DNA of 46,707 nucleotides from JAVWGW01 sp036655915 (GTDB taxonomy: Bacteria > Actinomycetota > Coriobacteriia > Coriobacteriales > Eggerthellaceae): the NCBI GenBank assembly GCA_036655915.1, contig JAVVPE010000005.1:1-46707 (forward strand), in the 5' to 3' direction. Shown here piece after piece: positions 1 to 8,226 of the stretch. The position numbers were made by a program, and so were the translations under genes. The notes under the pieces are model-generated. The model was given only the letters and a program-made list of their open reading frames with translations. It ran no database searches and was not told the origin of the DNA. Position 1 is the stretch's first letter. Each line of letters begins with the position of its first letter.

Positions 1-1
1 C

Positions 2-1414
2 AACACTGCCCTAACCTGGCTGAAGTGCGACAACAATCAACTCACCACCCTCGACGTATCCGCCAACACTGCCCTAACCGGGTTGGATTGCGACAACAAT
101 CAACTCACCACCCTCGACCTGAAGAATCTCACAAATCTTCAGTGGTTCTGGGTTTCCCCGCAGCGTTCAGATGTGGTTATCCCTGTCATTAAACGTGATA
201 CCTACGAAGTGGATGCTACTGCGTTTGCCGGTCGGTCCAAGGCAAAGATTGATGGTCGGGACCTCGCGGCGGACGGCAAAGTAGAGCTTTCCGCGCCTCC
301 CAAGCTGGTAACATACACCTTTAAAGCAGATTCCCCCTACCTGTCCGATGTGGAAAAAACGGTAACGGTAGAGGCTAAAAACTTTGATTATTCCTACCTG
401 GCCACCCTTGATGCAGGTACCAACGGCACCCTTACCTTTGACGGAACACCTTCAACGTCTGCTGAGATTTTGCTTGCGGAAAAGAGTGAGCCCACATTCA
501 CCGTTACCCCAGCATCTGGCTATCAGGTTGCTACCCTTACGGTGAACGGGGAAGATGTCAAGGAAAGTCTTGTTGCAAAGGATGCCACAAGCCAGACCCT
601 CACGCTTCCTCCTGTTGCCGACACTGTTGCTATTGCCGCCACCTTCGAGAAAATCCCCGCACCACCTAAGCCACCGACGCCTATCGTTAACTTTTACAGC
701 GTTACCGCCACGGCGGAAAACGGAACCATTACTTCTGATCATGCCACACTTGTGCGTGAGGGAAGTTCGGTAAAATGCACCTTTAGCCCCAAAGAAAGTT
801 ACGCGTTTGAATCTGTTAGTGTCAATGGCGAACTGGTAAAGGCAACGGAAGAGGGCACCACCACCGCCAAAACCTACAGCTACAACATCAACAGCATCTA
901 CAGCAACACCACTATCCATGTTAGCTTCAAGGCAGTCGAGCCCCCGGTGGACCCAATCGACCCGATTGATCCCCCGAAGCCGCCAGTTGACCCTACCGAT
1001 CCAGTCGACCCGCCGAAGCCGCCGGTTGATTCTGTCGATCCGATTAACCCACCCACACCACCAGCTGTTCCCGATAACGGGGGCAATGGCAACAACAATG
1101 GCGGCAACACCACGATTGTGGAACGCACCAACACCGTAGTTGTGCCCGCCGCACCGCAAGCTGCTACTCTGGCAACGCCGGCCACCCTGGCAGCCACCGC
1201 AGTCAAAACGGAAGCACCCGCTAAAGCCACGGCCGATACCGCCACCCTGCAAGGCCAGCTGGAAAACCCCGCCTTGGGTGCCCAAGCGTTTGACAACCAG
1301 CACAGTCACATTCCGCTAGCCTTGTTGCTGCTAGCCGTATGGCTGGTAGGCGGTTTCGCCGTAATCCGCCAACGCAAGCACACGCACGACGCAATCGACG
1401 GGGCAAGCTACTAG
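2..1414 (+). CDS. Leucine-rich-repeat surface protein, 5' end outside window
   Basis: The frame is open from the window edge, so this is the C-terminal 470 residues of a longer protein. It opens with two copies of a 21-residue LRR unit (NTALT-x-L-x-CDNNQLTTLDVSA type), which is also repeated at DNA level. Two domains follow (about residues 125-215 and 235-320) with the pattern G-T-[IL]...sFTVTPasGY.v..vtVNGE, matching the divergent InlB B-repeat fold. Next come a Pro/Asp-rich spacer of VDPxDPxxPPKPP repeats, a Thr/Ala-rich stretch and one C-terminal hydrophobic helix (IPLALLLLAVWLVGGFAVI) followed by RQRKH. This is an exported adhesin or host-interaction type of architecture. I see no LPXTG motif, so the helix itself probably anchors it. 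The ligand is unknown. The TTG at 83 is an internal codon, not the start. Confidence 0.8.
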   Translation, partial: NTALTWLKCDNNQLTTLDVSANTALTGLDCDNNQLTTLDLKNLTNLQWFWVSPQRSDVVIPVIKRDTYEVDATAFAGRSKAKIDGRDLAADGKVELSAPPKLVTYTFKADSPYLSDVEKTVTVEAKNFDYSYLATLDAGTNGTLTFDGTPSTSAEILLAEKSEPTFTVTPASGYQVATLTVNGEDVKESLVAKDATSQTLTLPPVADTVAIAATFEKIPAPPKPPTPIVNFYSVTATAENGTITSDHATLVREGSSVKCTFSPKESYAFESVSVNGELVKATEEGTTTAKTYSYNINSIYSNTTIHVSFKAVEPPVDPIDPIDPPKPPVDPTDPVDPPKPPVDSVDPINPPTPPAVPDNGGNGNNNGGNTTIVERTNTVVVPAAPQAATLATPATLAATAVKTEAPAKATADTATLQGQLENPALGAQAFDNQHSHIPLALLLLAVWLVGGFAVIRQRKHTHDAIDGASY

Positions 1415-1424
1415 CGGCCTTGCT

Positions 1425-3131
1425 CTATGCGGATGGTGGGCGGTGGGGGGTTTGGGGTAGGTTGCGGGGGTTGAATACTTCTACAAGGTCGATCAGTTCC
1501 TGCTTTTTGTGCACGGCAAGTTTGGTGTAGATGCGCTTGGAGTGCGTGCGGATGGTGTTTTCGGAAACCACCAGGTCCTCGGCAATGCGCACGACGCTGT
1601 TGCCGCGCACGATAAGCTCCATCACCTCGGCCTCGCGCGCCGAAAGGCGATAGTGCTGCTGCAGCAGGGCGCACTGCTTTGAAATGCGGTCGCGGTATTG
1701 CGGCGCGTTGGTATGGTGGAAAGGCCGCTGGTCGCGCGTTTCCGCTTGAGCATCCGGCGGTGCTGCGCCCGCCGCACCTTCCGCACCCGGCACGCCAGGC
1801 GCGCCCGCCCCCGCTTCCGCACCCGCTGCACCTTCCGCCCCAAGCACATCCGCACTCGCGCTCGCACCTTCCGCATCAAGCACGCCTTGCGCACCTTCCG
1901 CATTCAGCGAAACGAACTCGATGCGCTCGGCTGCGGCACGCGAACCGGAAAGCACCTGGCGAAACCCCCCTTGGCCAATGAAGTACATCACGCCCAAAAG
2001 GTACAAAGAAAGCAGCGCCACCGCGGCGATGGGGCTGATGCCCCAAACGTTGGCCTGTTCGGCGAAGCTGCCGCCCACAAAGCCTATGTCGTGCAGCAGA
2101 TAGACAATGCCGCCAAAAAAGCCGTAGATGAAAACCGGGTTGATGCCGCCGTCGCGCGACGCCTGCGCGCACTGAATCATCATCAGCATAATTGCGATGC
2201 TGTAGACCGCATAAAGCATGCCCGCATATATGCTGGAAAATGCTTGGCCGGCAAAGGGCATCAGGGCGAATGCGGTGATAAGCAGCGGGAAGAAAAATCG
2301 ATACGCGCTGGTCACATTGATGTGGAGGCTTTTGTTTTGCCACAGCAGCAGCAGCCCCAGCGCGGCAATAAGCGATCCGATCATGGAAGCAATATTCACC
2401 AGCGACCCCACTTGCGCATCGCCAATTGCCAGCGCGCGCACAACGCCACAGCAAAAGCCCAGCGTGCCAATGCAAACCGCGCTGCGCCAATAATCGTGAA
2501 TCGCCTTTTTGTACACGTGGGGATGCTTGCGCGGAACATCTTCAAACATCGGTTGCGAAAGGTCGATCGTGCGGCTTTTCAACACGATGCACAGCCCGAA
2601 CAAGGGCAGGAACACCAAGGGAATCAAAAATACGGTCACCGCGCGGGGGATAAGGTACAGCGAAAAGTAAAGCAGCGCCGAAATAGCGGTGCCCAAAATA
2701 AGGTCATGGTTGCCCGTTTCGGCTGTTTGGCTGGCAAACAATCGCTGCCACAGCATGAAAAAGCCCGCCGACCCCAGGCCTAAAAATGCGCCCCCCACAG
2801 TAACAAGTTGCAGGGCGGCATCGCTGATATAGATGGCGCCAATAAGGAAGCACCATCCGATAAAGTAGGGGATAGACGCCGTAAGCACCAAAAAGCGCCG
2901 CGTTGGCCCAGGGATAAAATACACGCCTGCCACGCTAACAAAATAGCTGACGGCGAACACGAGCGATTGCGCCAAGAAGAATTGGAAAATGATCTGAGGC
3001 GTCTGAAATTCCATGGGCAAAAACGGGAACACCCCGCCCCAAACCCCGGCGGCATTGATAGCCAAAAACAGGGCGTAACCCAACGACGCCACGTTGGGCG
3101 TAAGCGTTTGTATAATGGCCGCTGCGCGCAT
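1425..3131 (-). CDS. LuxR-family regulator with N-terminal polytopic membrane domain
   Basis: This 568-residue protein has about twelve hydrophobic segments over residues 10-400, resembling an MFS-like fold. A low-complexity Ala/Glu/Gly linker follows (AEGAxGA-type repeats, about 410-470), then a C-terminal LuxR/GerE helix-turn-helix (about 495-555; core LSAREAEVMELIVRGNSVVR followed by SENTIRTHSKRIYTKL). Membrane-anchored LuxR proteins of this layout are numerous in Eggerthellaceae and commonly adjoin respiratory reductase genes. The role is inferred to be sensing a substrate or membrane state and controlling the divergent dms operon. It starts at ATG 3131 and is separated from dmsA by about 400 bp of shared control region. 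Its stop lies 10 bp from the convergent LRR gene. No ligand can be read from the sequence. Confidence 0.85.
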   Translation of the reverse strand: MRAAAIIQTLTPNVASLGYALFLAINAAGVWGGVFPFLPMEFQTPQIIFQFFLAQSLVFAVSYFVSVAGVYFIPGPTRRFLVLTASIPYFIGWCFLIGAIYISDAALQLVTVGGAFLGLGSAGFFMLWQRLFASQTAETGNHDLILGTAISALLYFSLYLIPRAVTVFLIPLVFLPLFGLCIVLKSRTIDLSQPMFEDVPRKHPHVYKKAIHDYWRSAVCIGTLGFCCGVVRALAIGDAQVGSLVNIASMIGSLIAALGLLLLWQNKSLHINVTSAYRFFFPLLITAFALMPFAGQAFSSIYAGMLYAVYSIAIMLMMIQCAQASRDGGINPVFIYGFFGGIVYLLHDIGFVGGSFAEQANVWGISPIAAVALLSLYLLGVMYFIGQGGFRQVLSGSRAAAERIEFVSLNAEGAQGVLDAEGASASADVLGAEGAAGAEAGAGAPGVPGAEGAAGAAPPDAQAETRDQRPFHHTNAPQYRDRISKQCALLQQHYRLSAREAEVMELIVRGNSVVRIAEDLVVSENTIRTHSKRIYTKLAVHKKQELIDLVEVFNPRNLPQTPHRPPSA

Positions 3132-3531
3132 AAGCTCCTCTTCTCACGCAAGTGGTGAGAGTATACGCCATGCGGGAACCCGGCGGCTAGATGCTGCGGC
3201 GAATGCATGGCTTAACTCTATCGAAAACGTCTGAGATAAGGGTTTGCTGCGCTTGTTGTGTGCTGCTTCTTCACCAAATAGCATGAAATTAGTATCATAT
3301 TCATCCAGGAAAATTCATCGACTATTTTGCGGATTGACTGTTTTGGTCACCGCTTTGAACAGGCAAAATATAAAATACCCATGTTTTATGTGACACGACC
3401 TTGCGCGGCGGGGGATACAGTGTCCCCATCAGATTTGGTGCAAGAGCAATCTGGCGAACATCCCCGTGGGAAGAAAAGGGATTTCGCGTGCATAGGATGT
3501 AGGACGAGAAAAAAGAAAGAGGAGGAATGCT
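3132..3531. promoter_or_regulatory. Divergent control region between LuxR-type gene and dmsA
   Basis: No convincing gene lies in these 400 bp, which are AT-richer than the flanks. Visible elements are a direct repeat GACTATTTTG (3320-3329) and GACTGTTTTG (3336-3345), 16 bp apart, possibly a regulator site; a -10-like TATCAT at 3293-3298; and an inverted repeat ATAAAA-N8-TTTTAT (3370-3389). A strong ribosome site (AGGAGG, about 3520-3525) precedes dmsA. Which element drives which gene is not determined. Confidence 0.4.
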
Positions 3532-5931
3532 ATGTCAGAGTTAATGCCCAATGTTAGCCGTCGTTCGTTTGTTAAGACGAGTGGTGCTTTAGGCGCTTTG
3601 GCTGTTGCGGGCGGATCATTGGCCGCAACGGAGTCCTTGTTTGGTTCTGCTGTGCCCCAGGCGCACGCCGAGGCCGAAGATAAGGTTGTATGGGGCCACT
3701 GCGCCATCAATTGCCCCGGACGTTGTGCGCTGAAGTTTCACGTGAAAGATGACGAAGTGGTTTGGATCGACACCGATTCAAGCAAAGATGCCGCATGGGA
3801 TGAACCCCAAGCGCGTGCTTGCTTGCGTGGGCGCACCTATCGCCGCTGGATGAACAGCCCCGACCGCATCAATTACCCCATGAAGCGCGTGGGCAAGCGC
3901 GGCGAAGGCAAGTTTGAGCAAATTAGCTGGGATGAGGCTATCGAAACCATTTCCAGCGAGCTGAAACGCGTTATTGAAACCTATGGCAACGAAGCGGTCT
4001 ACATCGATTACGCAACGGGTTCTTCTGCCACGACTGCCCGCACCTTCAATCGCCTGATGTCTTTGTTGGGCGGTTACCTGAACTTCTACAACAGCTATTC
4101 AACGGCACAAATTTCCTGCATTACCCCCTACGTTTTTGGCACCAAACAAAGCGGCGGCAGCTCGTTTAAGACGGCCGACGATGCGGCGCTCATTTTGATT
4201 TTTGGCTCAAGCCCCACAGAAACACGTCAGGGCGGCTTGACCACGCATTACGATTGGGTGCGCCTGCGCGAAGAAACCAAGGGCAAAATCTACATGATTG
4301 ACCCGCGTTTCAATGATTCGATTTCCGGCCACTCCGCCGAATGGCTGCCCATTAACCCCGGCACCGATGCCGCACTGGTTGCCGCTATTGCCTATGAACT
4401 GATCCAGAACAAATGGGTCGATGAAGAATTTCTGCACACCTATTGTGTTGGCTATGACGAAGAAACTTTGCCCGCATCCGCCAAGGGGCAGAACAAATCA
4501 TACAAGGATTACATCCTCGGTTTGGGCTATGACAAAGTGGAAAAAACTCCCGCGTGGGCAGCGCCTATCACGGGCATTTCTGCGGATAAAATTAAGGATC
4601 TTGCCAAAGAAGTGGGCACAACGCGCCCGCTGTATGTAAATCAGGGCTGGGGACCGCAGCGCCGCAGCAATGGCGAGTGGGGCGCTTGGGCCATCATGAT
4701 GCTTCCTATTTTGACGGGGCAAATTGGCTTGCCGGGCACCAATAATGGCACTCGCGAAGATCGCTTCAGCATCGGATTGCAAAGTATCCCCAGTCCGAAA
4801 AACCCGGTGAAAACTTCGATTCCCTGTTTCTTGTTCACCGACGCCATCGATCATGGTGAAAAAATGACCGCCACACGTGACGGGGTCAAAAATGCCGACG
4901 CGCTTAAAGTGGGCATCAAATACCTGATCAACTATGCAGGCAATTGCATGACCAACCAGCATTCCGACATCAACAAGGCGCACGACGTGCTTGTGGATGA
5001 ATCGAAGTGCGAGTTCATTTTGGGCGTTGACACCGTACTGTGCGATTCGGTGAAATACGCCGACATTTTGTTGCCGGATATTTTCCGTTTTGAACAGGTG
5101 TCCCAGGTTGATACGGGCGGCGACGTTGCCTATATGGTTTCGGGCCAGCCCTGCACCTCGGTCAAGTTCGAGCGCAAAAGCGGGTATGACATCTGCGCCC
5201 TCATCGCCGACAAGATGGGTGTGAAAGACAAGTTCACCGAAGGCAAAACGCAGGAAGAGTGGATCAAAGAACTCTACGAAAAATCGCGCGCAAAAGACGC
5301 TAAGCTGCCCACCTACGATGAAGCGATGGAAATGGGCGTTTACACCCGCACGCGCGAAAACGGCAAAATTTCCATGGACAAATTCCGCAAGGATCCCGTG
5401 GCAAGCGCGCTTGATACCCCTTCAGGCAAGATTGAAATTTACTCCGAAGCTATCGCCAAACTGGCGGCAAAATGGGAAGTGCCCGAAGGCGACGTTCTTG
5501 CGCCGATCGCTATGTATATTCCCGAATGGTATGGCGTTGAAAATCGCACCAAAGAATATCCCTTGCTGTGCACCGGTTTCCACTATCGCGGACGCACGCA
5601 CTCTTCGTGGGGCGGCATTGAATTGCTGAAGGAAGTCAATCCTCAAGAAGCATGGATCAACCCCGTCGATGCCGAATCACGCGGAATTGCTCAGGGCGAT
5701 ACCGTGCGGGCCTTCAACGAATTTGGCGAAATCCGCCTTCTGGCAAAGGTTACGCCGAAAACCGTACCGGGTACCGTCGCTATTTCCCAGGGCGCGTGGC
5801 ACAATGCCGACATGAACGGCGACCGCGTCGATCACGGTGGCTGCATCAACACCCTCACGACGCAGCGTCCGTCACCGCTTTCCAAGGGCAACCCGCAACA
5901 CACGAACCTCTGCCAAGTCGCCAAGGCTTAA
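3532..5931 (+). CDS. dmsA: DmsA-like molybdopterin oxidoreductase, Tat-exported
   Basis: This 799-residue catalytic subunit belongs to the DMSO reductase family and would reduce an S- or N-oxide or related acceptor outside the membrane. The N-terminus has a twin-arginine signal (SRRSFVK, residues 9-15), a hydrophobic stretch and an AHA-type cleavage site near 46. The [4Fe-4S] ligands are Cys57, 61, 65 and 97 (last in RACLRGR). The SYSTAQI segment places Ser190 where the Mo-ligand serine of E. coli DmsA lies, so a DMSO/TMAO-type active site is likelier than a Cys or SeCys formate-dehydrogenase type. The C-terminal third is the molybdopterin dinucleotide-binding domain. It is the first gene of a dms operon. 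The real substrate cannot be told from sequence, since the family is strongly expanded in Eggerthellaceae. Confidence 0.9.
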   Translation: MSELMPNVSRRSFVKTSGALGALAVAGGSLAATESLFGSAVPQAHAEAEDKVVWGHCAINCPGRCALKFHVKDDEVVWIDTDSSKDAAWDEPQARACLRGRTYRRWMNSPDRINYPMKRVGKRGEGKFEQISWDEAIETISSELKRVIETYGNEAVYIDYATGSSATTARTFNRLMSLLGGYLNFYNSYSTAQISCITPYVFGTKQSGGSSFKTADDAALILIFGSSPTETRQGGLTTHYDWVRLREETKGKIYMIDPRFNDSISGHSAEWLPINPGTDAALVAAIAYELIQNKWVDEEFLHTYCVGYDEETLPASAKGQNKSYKDYILGLGYDKVEKTPAWAAPITGISADKIKDLAKEVGTTRPLYVNQGWGPQRRSNGEWGAWAIMMLPILTGQIGLPGTNNGTREDRFSIGLQSIPSPKNPVKTSIPCFLFTDAIDHGEKMTATRDGVKNADALKVGIKYLINYAGNCMTNQHSDINKAHDVLVDESKCEFILGVDTVLCDSVKYADILLPDIFRFEQVSQVDTGGDVAYMVSGQPCTSVKFERKSGYDICALIADKMGVKDKFTEGKTQEEWIKELYEKSRAKDAKLPTYDEAMEMGVYTRTRENGKISMDKFRKDPVASALDTPSGKIEIYSEAIAKLAAKWEVPEGDVLAPIAMYIPEWYGVENRTKEYPLLCTGFHYRGRTHSSWGGIELLKEVNPQEAWINPVDAESRGIAQGDTVRAFNEFGEIRLLAKVTPKTVPGTVAISQGAWHNADMNGDRVDHGGCINTLTTQRPSPLSKGNPQHTNLCQVAKA

Positions 5932-5958
5932 GCAGCGAGACTACGAAAGGAGTAAGAG

Positions 5959-6579
5959 ATGACTCAGTACGCATTTTATTTCGACGGAACTCGCTGCACC
6001 GGTTGCAAAACCTGTGAGTTCGCCTGCAAAGATTATAAAGATTTGAATCAAGGGGTCGCTTACCGCAAGGTGTATGAAGTGACAAGCGGCGCAACAACGG
6101 CCGATGCCCAAGGTTGCTTCACCACCAATTGCATGAGCTATTCGGTTTCCCTATCGTGCAACCACTGTAGCGATCCGGCCTGCACAAAGGTGTGCCCGAC
6201 GGGTGCTATGCACAAAAATGAAGAAACGGGCTTGGTTTCCGTTGATGCCACCAAGTGCATTGGTTGCGGGTATTGCCACATGGCTTGCCCTTATAATGCC
6301 CCCAAGGTCGATCGCGAAAAGGGCCATTCGGTCAAGTGCGATGGCTGTGCGGATCGTGTTTCCGCAGGCGAAAAACCGGTATGTGTCGAAGCTTGCCCCG
6401 CGCGTGCCCTTGAATTTGGCACCGTGGATGTTATCGCAAAATTGGGCGCCGTCGCAGATATTGCTCCGCTGCCCGCTTCTTCCTTCACGCATCCGAACCT
6501 GTATATCAAACCGAGCAAGGACGCTTTGCCCTCTGGCAGCGCGGACGGCAAGGTCGTCAACCCCCTGGAGGTGCAATAA
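5959..6579 (+). CDS. dmsB: DmsB-like four-cluster ferredoxin subunit
   Basis: This 206-residue electron-transfer subunit has four cysteine groups for four [4Fe-4S] clusters: CTGCKTCEFAC at 13-23, then CNHCSDPACTKVCP, CIGCGYCHMACP, and CDGCAD with VCVEACP. It would pass electrons from the membrane anchor to DmsA. It has no signal peptide of its own, consistent with co-export with DmsA through Tat as known for E. coli DmsAB. AAAGGAG at 5946-5952 gives a good ribosome site. It lies 27 bp after dmsA and 3 bp before dmsC, so it is clearly in the same transcript. Length agrees with DmsB of about 200 residues. Confidence 0.93.
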   Translation: MTQYAFYFDGTRCTGCKTCEFACKDYKDLNQGVAYRKVYEVTSGATTADAQGCFTTNCMSYSVSLSCNHCSDPACTKVCPTGAMHKNEETGLVSVDATKCIGCGYCHMACPYNAPKVDREKGHSVKCDGCADRVSAGEKPVCVEACPARALEFGTVDVIAKLGAVADIAPLPASSFTHPNLYIKPSKDALPSGSADGKVVNPLEVQ

Positions 6580-6582
6580 ATT

Positions 6583-7440
6583 ATGGAACAAGCAATGGCT
6601 GAAATGCCTCTGGCAATTTTTACCACCTTGGCACCCATCGGTGCGGGCGCCTTCATCGCTTTGGCTGTGGCGTTTTTCACCACAAAGTTTTCCGATGAAC
6701 AGCTGAAGAAGATTGACACGATGACGCTGATTCCCCTGCTTATTGTGCTGGTCGGTTTTGTCGCTTCGTTTATTCACCTGACAAGTCCGCTTAACGCCAT
6801 CAATGTGTTTTCGGGCATCGGGCACTCGCCGCTTTCCAACGAAATTGTGGTGGGCAGCGTGTTTGTTATTGTGGCTATCGTCTATTGGGCGCTCGCCTTT
6901 ACCGGCAAGCTGGCCGGCGGCGCTCGCAAGATTTTTGCCGCCCTTGTGGCTGTGTTGGCTATCGTGTTTGCCCTGTTTGTGGGCATGGCTTATGTTATCC
7001 CCACCATCGCTTCGTGGAATACGCCGCTGGTTCCCGTGCAGATTTTGGGCTTCGCGCTGCTGGGTGGCATGTGCTTGGGCACCCTGGTGCTGGGCTTGGC
7101 TTGTGCTCTTAATGATGCGCGGCAGACGGCTTTCAAAACCGTTGCCCTCATCTTGGTGCTTGCCGGTGCCGTGCTGGCGATTGCAGGCTTGTTCATGCAG
7201 TTGAGCATGGTTGGCGCCCTTGAAACCGCCCTGTGTTCAGGTGCGGCGCTTACCGCTCCGATGATGCCCTACGCCATCGGCTTTGCGGTGTGCGCGCTGC
7301 TTGCCGCCGCGCTTGAAGTGTTTGCGCTGATCAAACAGGGTTCGCCCGCCATCTGTGCCCTAGCGCTTGTGCTGGCTATCGCAGGCGTTTTCCTTGCCCG
7401 TCTTGTGTTCTACGGCATCCAGATTTCTGTTGGCCTGTAG
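6583..7440 (+). CDS. dmsC: DmsC-like membrane anchor (first copy)
   Basis: A 285-residue polytopic membrane protein with about eight helices, the NrfD/DmsC type of quinol-oxidising anchor. Conserved features are FTTLAPIGAG near the N-terminus, then FIHLTSP and GHSPLSNE. The His in HLTSP lies where E. coli DmsC His65, implicated in menaquinol binding, is found. The gene starts 3 bp after dmsB, with GGAGGTG (6567-6573) inside the dmsB end, suggesting translational coupling. It would anchor DmsAB and feed it electrons from menaquinol. A second, diverged anchor lies downstream at 8227. Confidence 0.9.
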   Translation: MEQAMAEMPLAIFTTLAPIGAGAFIALAVAFFTTKFSDEQLKKIDTMTLIPLLIVLVGFVASFIHLTSPLNAINVFSGIGHSPLSNEIVVGSVFVIVAIVYWALAFTGKLAGGARKIFAALVAVLAIVFALFVGMAYVIPTIASWNTPLVPVQILGFALLGGMCLGTLVLGLACALNDARQTAFKTVALILVLAGAVLAIAGLFMQLSMVGALETALCSGAALTAPMMPYAIGFAVCALLAAALEVFALIKQGSPAICALALVLAIAGVFLARLVFYGIQISVGL

Positions 7441-7489
7441 ATTGAACGTAGAGTGACCATGCGCGTGTCTTGCATGGCATAGGGCAAGG

Positions 7490-7517
7490 TGGGGTGCGCT
7501 ACAATGGGCGCACCCCA
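7490..7517 (+). terminator. GC-rich hairpin after dmsABC, overlapping a -10-like site
   Basis: GGGGTGCGC (7491-7499) and GCGCACCCC (7508-7516) form perfect 9-bp arms around an 8-nt loop, extended by T7490-A7517. It lies between dmsC and the chaperone gene. There is no T-run right after it, so it may protect or attenuate dmsABC mRNA rather than act as a full intrinsic terminator. The loop contains TACAAT (7500-7505), which could instead be a -10 element for the downstream genes. Confidence 0.5.
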
Positions 7518-7557
7518 TTTCTGCCTTTTGAGGGCAGTCCACGCAAAGGGAGATGTG

Positions 7558-8208
7558 ATGAACGAAAAACTGAACGATGTGAATTTTTGCAGCCAGGTTA
7601 TGTTTGTGGGCGAAAGCCTGGGCGGCTTCTATCTGCAAGACCCCGAACACGGCGATATTACCCCGGCTTTTGCGGCCATCGCCGCCCTTGATGTGGCCGA
7701 GGCTGCCCAGGATTGGCCGTTTGTTGCCCCGGCCGCTGCTGCAAGCAATCTTGCCCTGATGCAAGAAGGCCTGGCTGACGGCCTGGGAAATGAAGAATTA
7801 ATTTGGGAATACCGTCGCCTGTTTATAGGCCCTGCCCCCAAACCTGCTCCGCCCTGGGGTTCGGTGTATACCGACCGCGAATGCGTCGTGTTTGGGCAGA
7901 CCTGCTTGGCTTTGCGCCAATGGCTGCGTGAAGTGGGCATTCAGCGCACGACCGACGAACAAACTCCCGAAGACCATATCGGTATTTTGCTGCTGCTTAT
8001 GACGTGGATAGCTCAAAACAAGCCCGAAGTGCTTGAGGATTTTTTGCGCCTGCACCTGCTGCCCTGGTCGTCGCATTTTCTTACCCTGTTGGCCGATTGC
8101 GCCGAACAGCCGTTTTACGAAGGCTTGGCTCGGTTGACCCAGGCAAGCTTGGAAGGCTTAGGCAGCCAGCTTGCTATTGATGTAGTGCATCCGAAGTTTT
8201 ACCGCTAG
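7558..8208 (+). CDS. TorD/DmsD-family redox enzyme maturation chaperone
   Basis: This 216-residue, all-helical cytoplasmic chaperone binds the Tat leader of molybdoenzymes and holds export until the cofactor is inserted. The diagnostic segment EYRRLFIGPAPKPAPPWGSV fits the family motif E-Y-x-x-L-F-x-G-P-x-P...P-P-W-x-S-V-Y. I chose ATG 7558 because AAGGGAG (7546-7552) precedes it with 5-nt spacing; the frame is open from 7489 but that would run into the hairpin. Its expected client is the DmsA encoded upstream. It is followed 18 bp later by the second dmsC. Confidence 0.88.
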   Translation: MNEKLNDVNFCSQVMFVGESLGGFYLQDPEHGDITPAFAAIAALDVAEAAQDWPFVAPAAAASNLALMQEGLADGLGNEELIWEYRRLFIGPAPKPAPPWGSVYTDRECVVFGQTCLALRQWLREVGIQRTTDEQTPEDHIGILLLLMTWIAQNKPEVLEDFLRLHLLPWSSHFLTLLADCAEQPFYEGLARLTQASLEGLGSQLAIDVVHPKFYR

Positions 8209-8226
8209 CGCTTAGAAGGAGGGTTC

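Noticed and set aside
1..130. Tandem DNA repeat read as a possible CRISPR or satellite
   Set aside because: The ~63-bp periodicity is the coding repeat of 21-residue LRR units in frame.
452..1309. 285-codon minus-strand frame opposite the LRR protein
   Set aside because: Antisense of low-complexity proline repeats; no protein features.
1698..2783. 361-codon plus-strand frame opposite the LuxR-type gene
   Set aside because: Arg/His/Gln-rich antisense shadow of membrane helices and the Ala-rich linker.
3335..3349. CRP/FNR-type site TGAC-N7-GTCA before dmsA
   Set aside because: Spacing and half-sites do not fit the known consensus; the direct repeat explains the bases better.
3327..3557. 76-codon frame before dmsA
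   Set aside because: It overlaps the dmsA start in another frame, covers the control region and has no ribosome site or recognisable domain.
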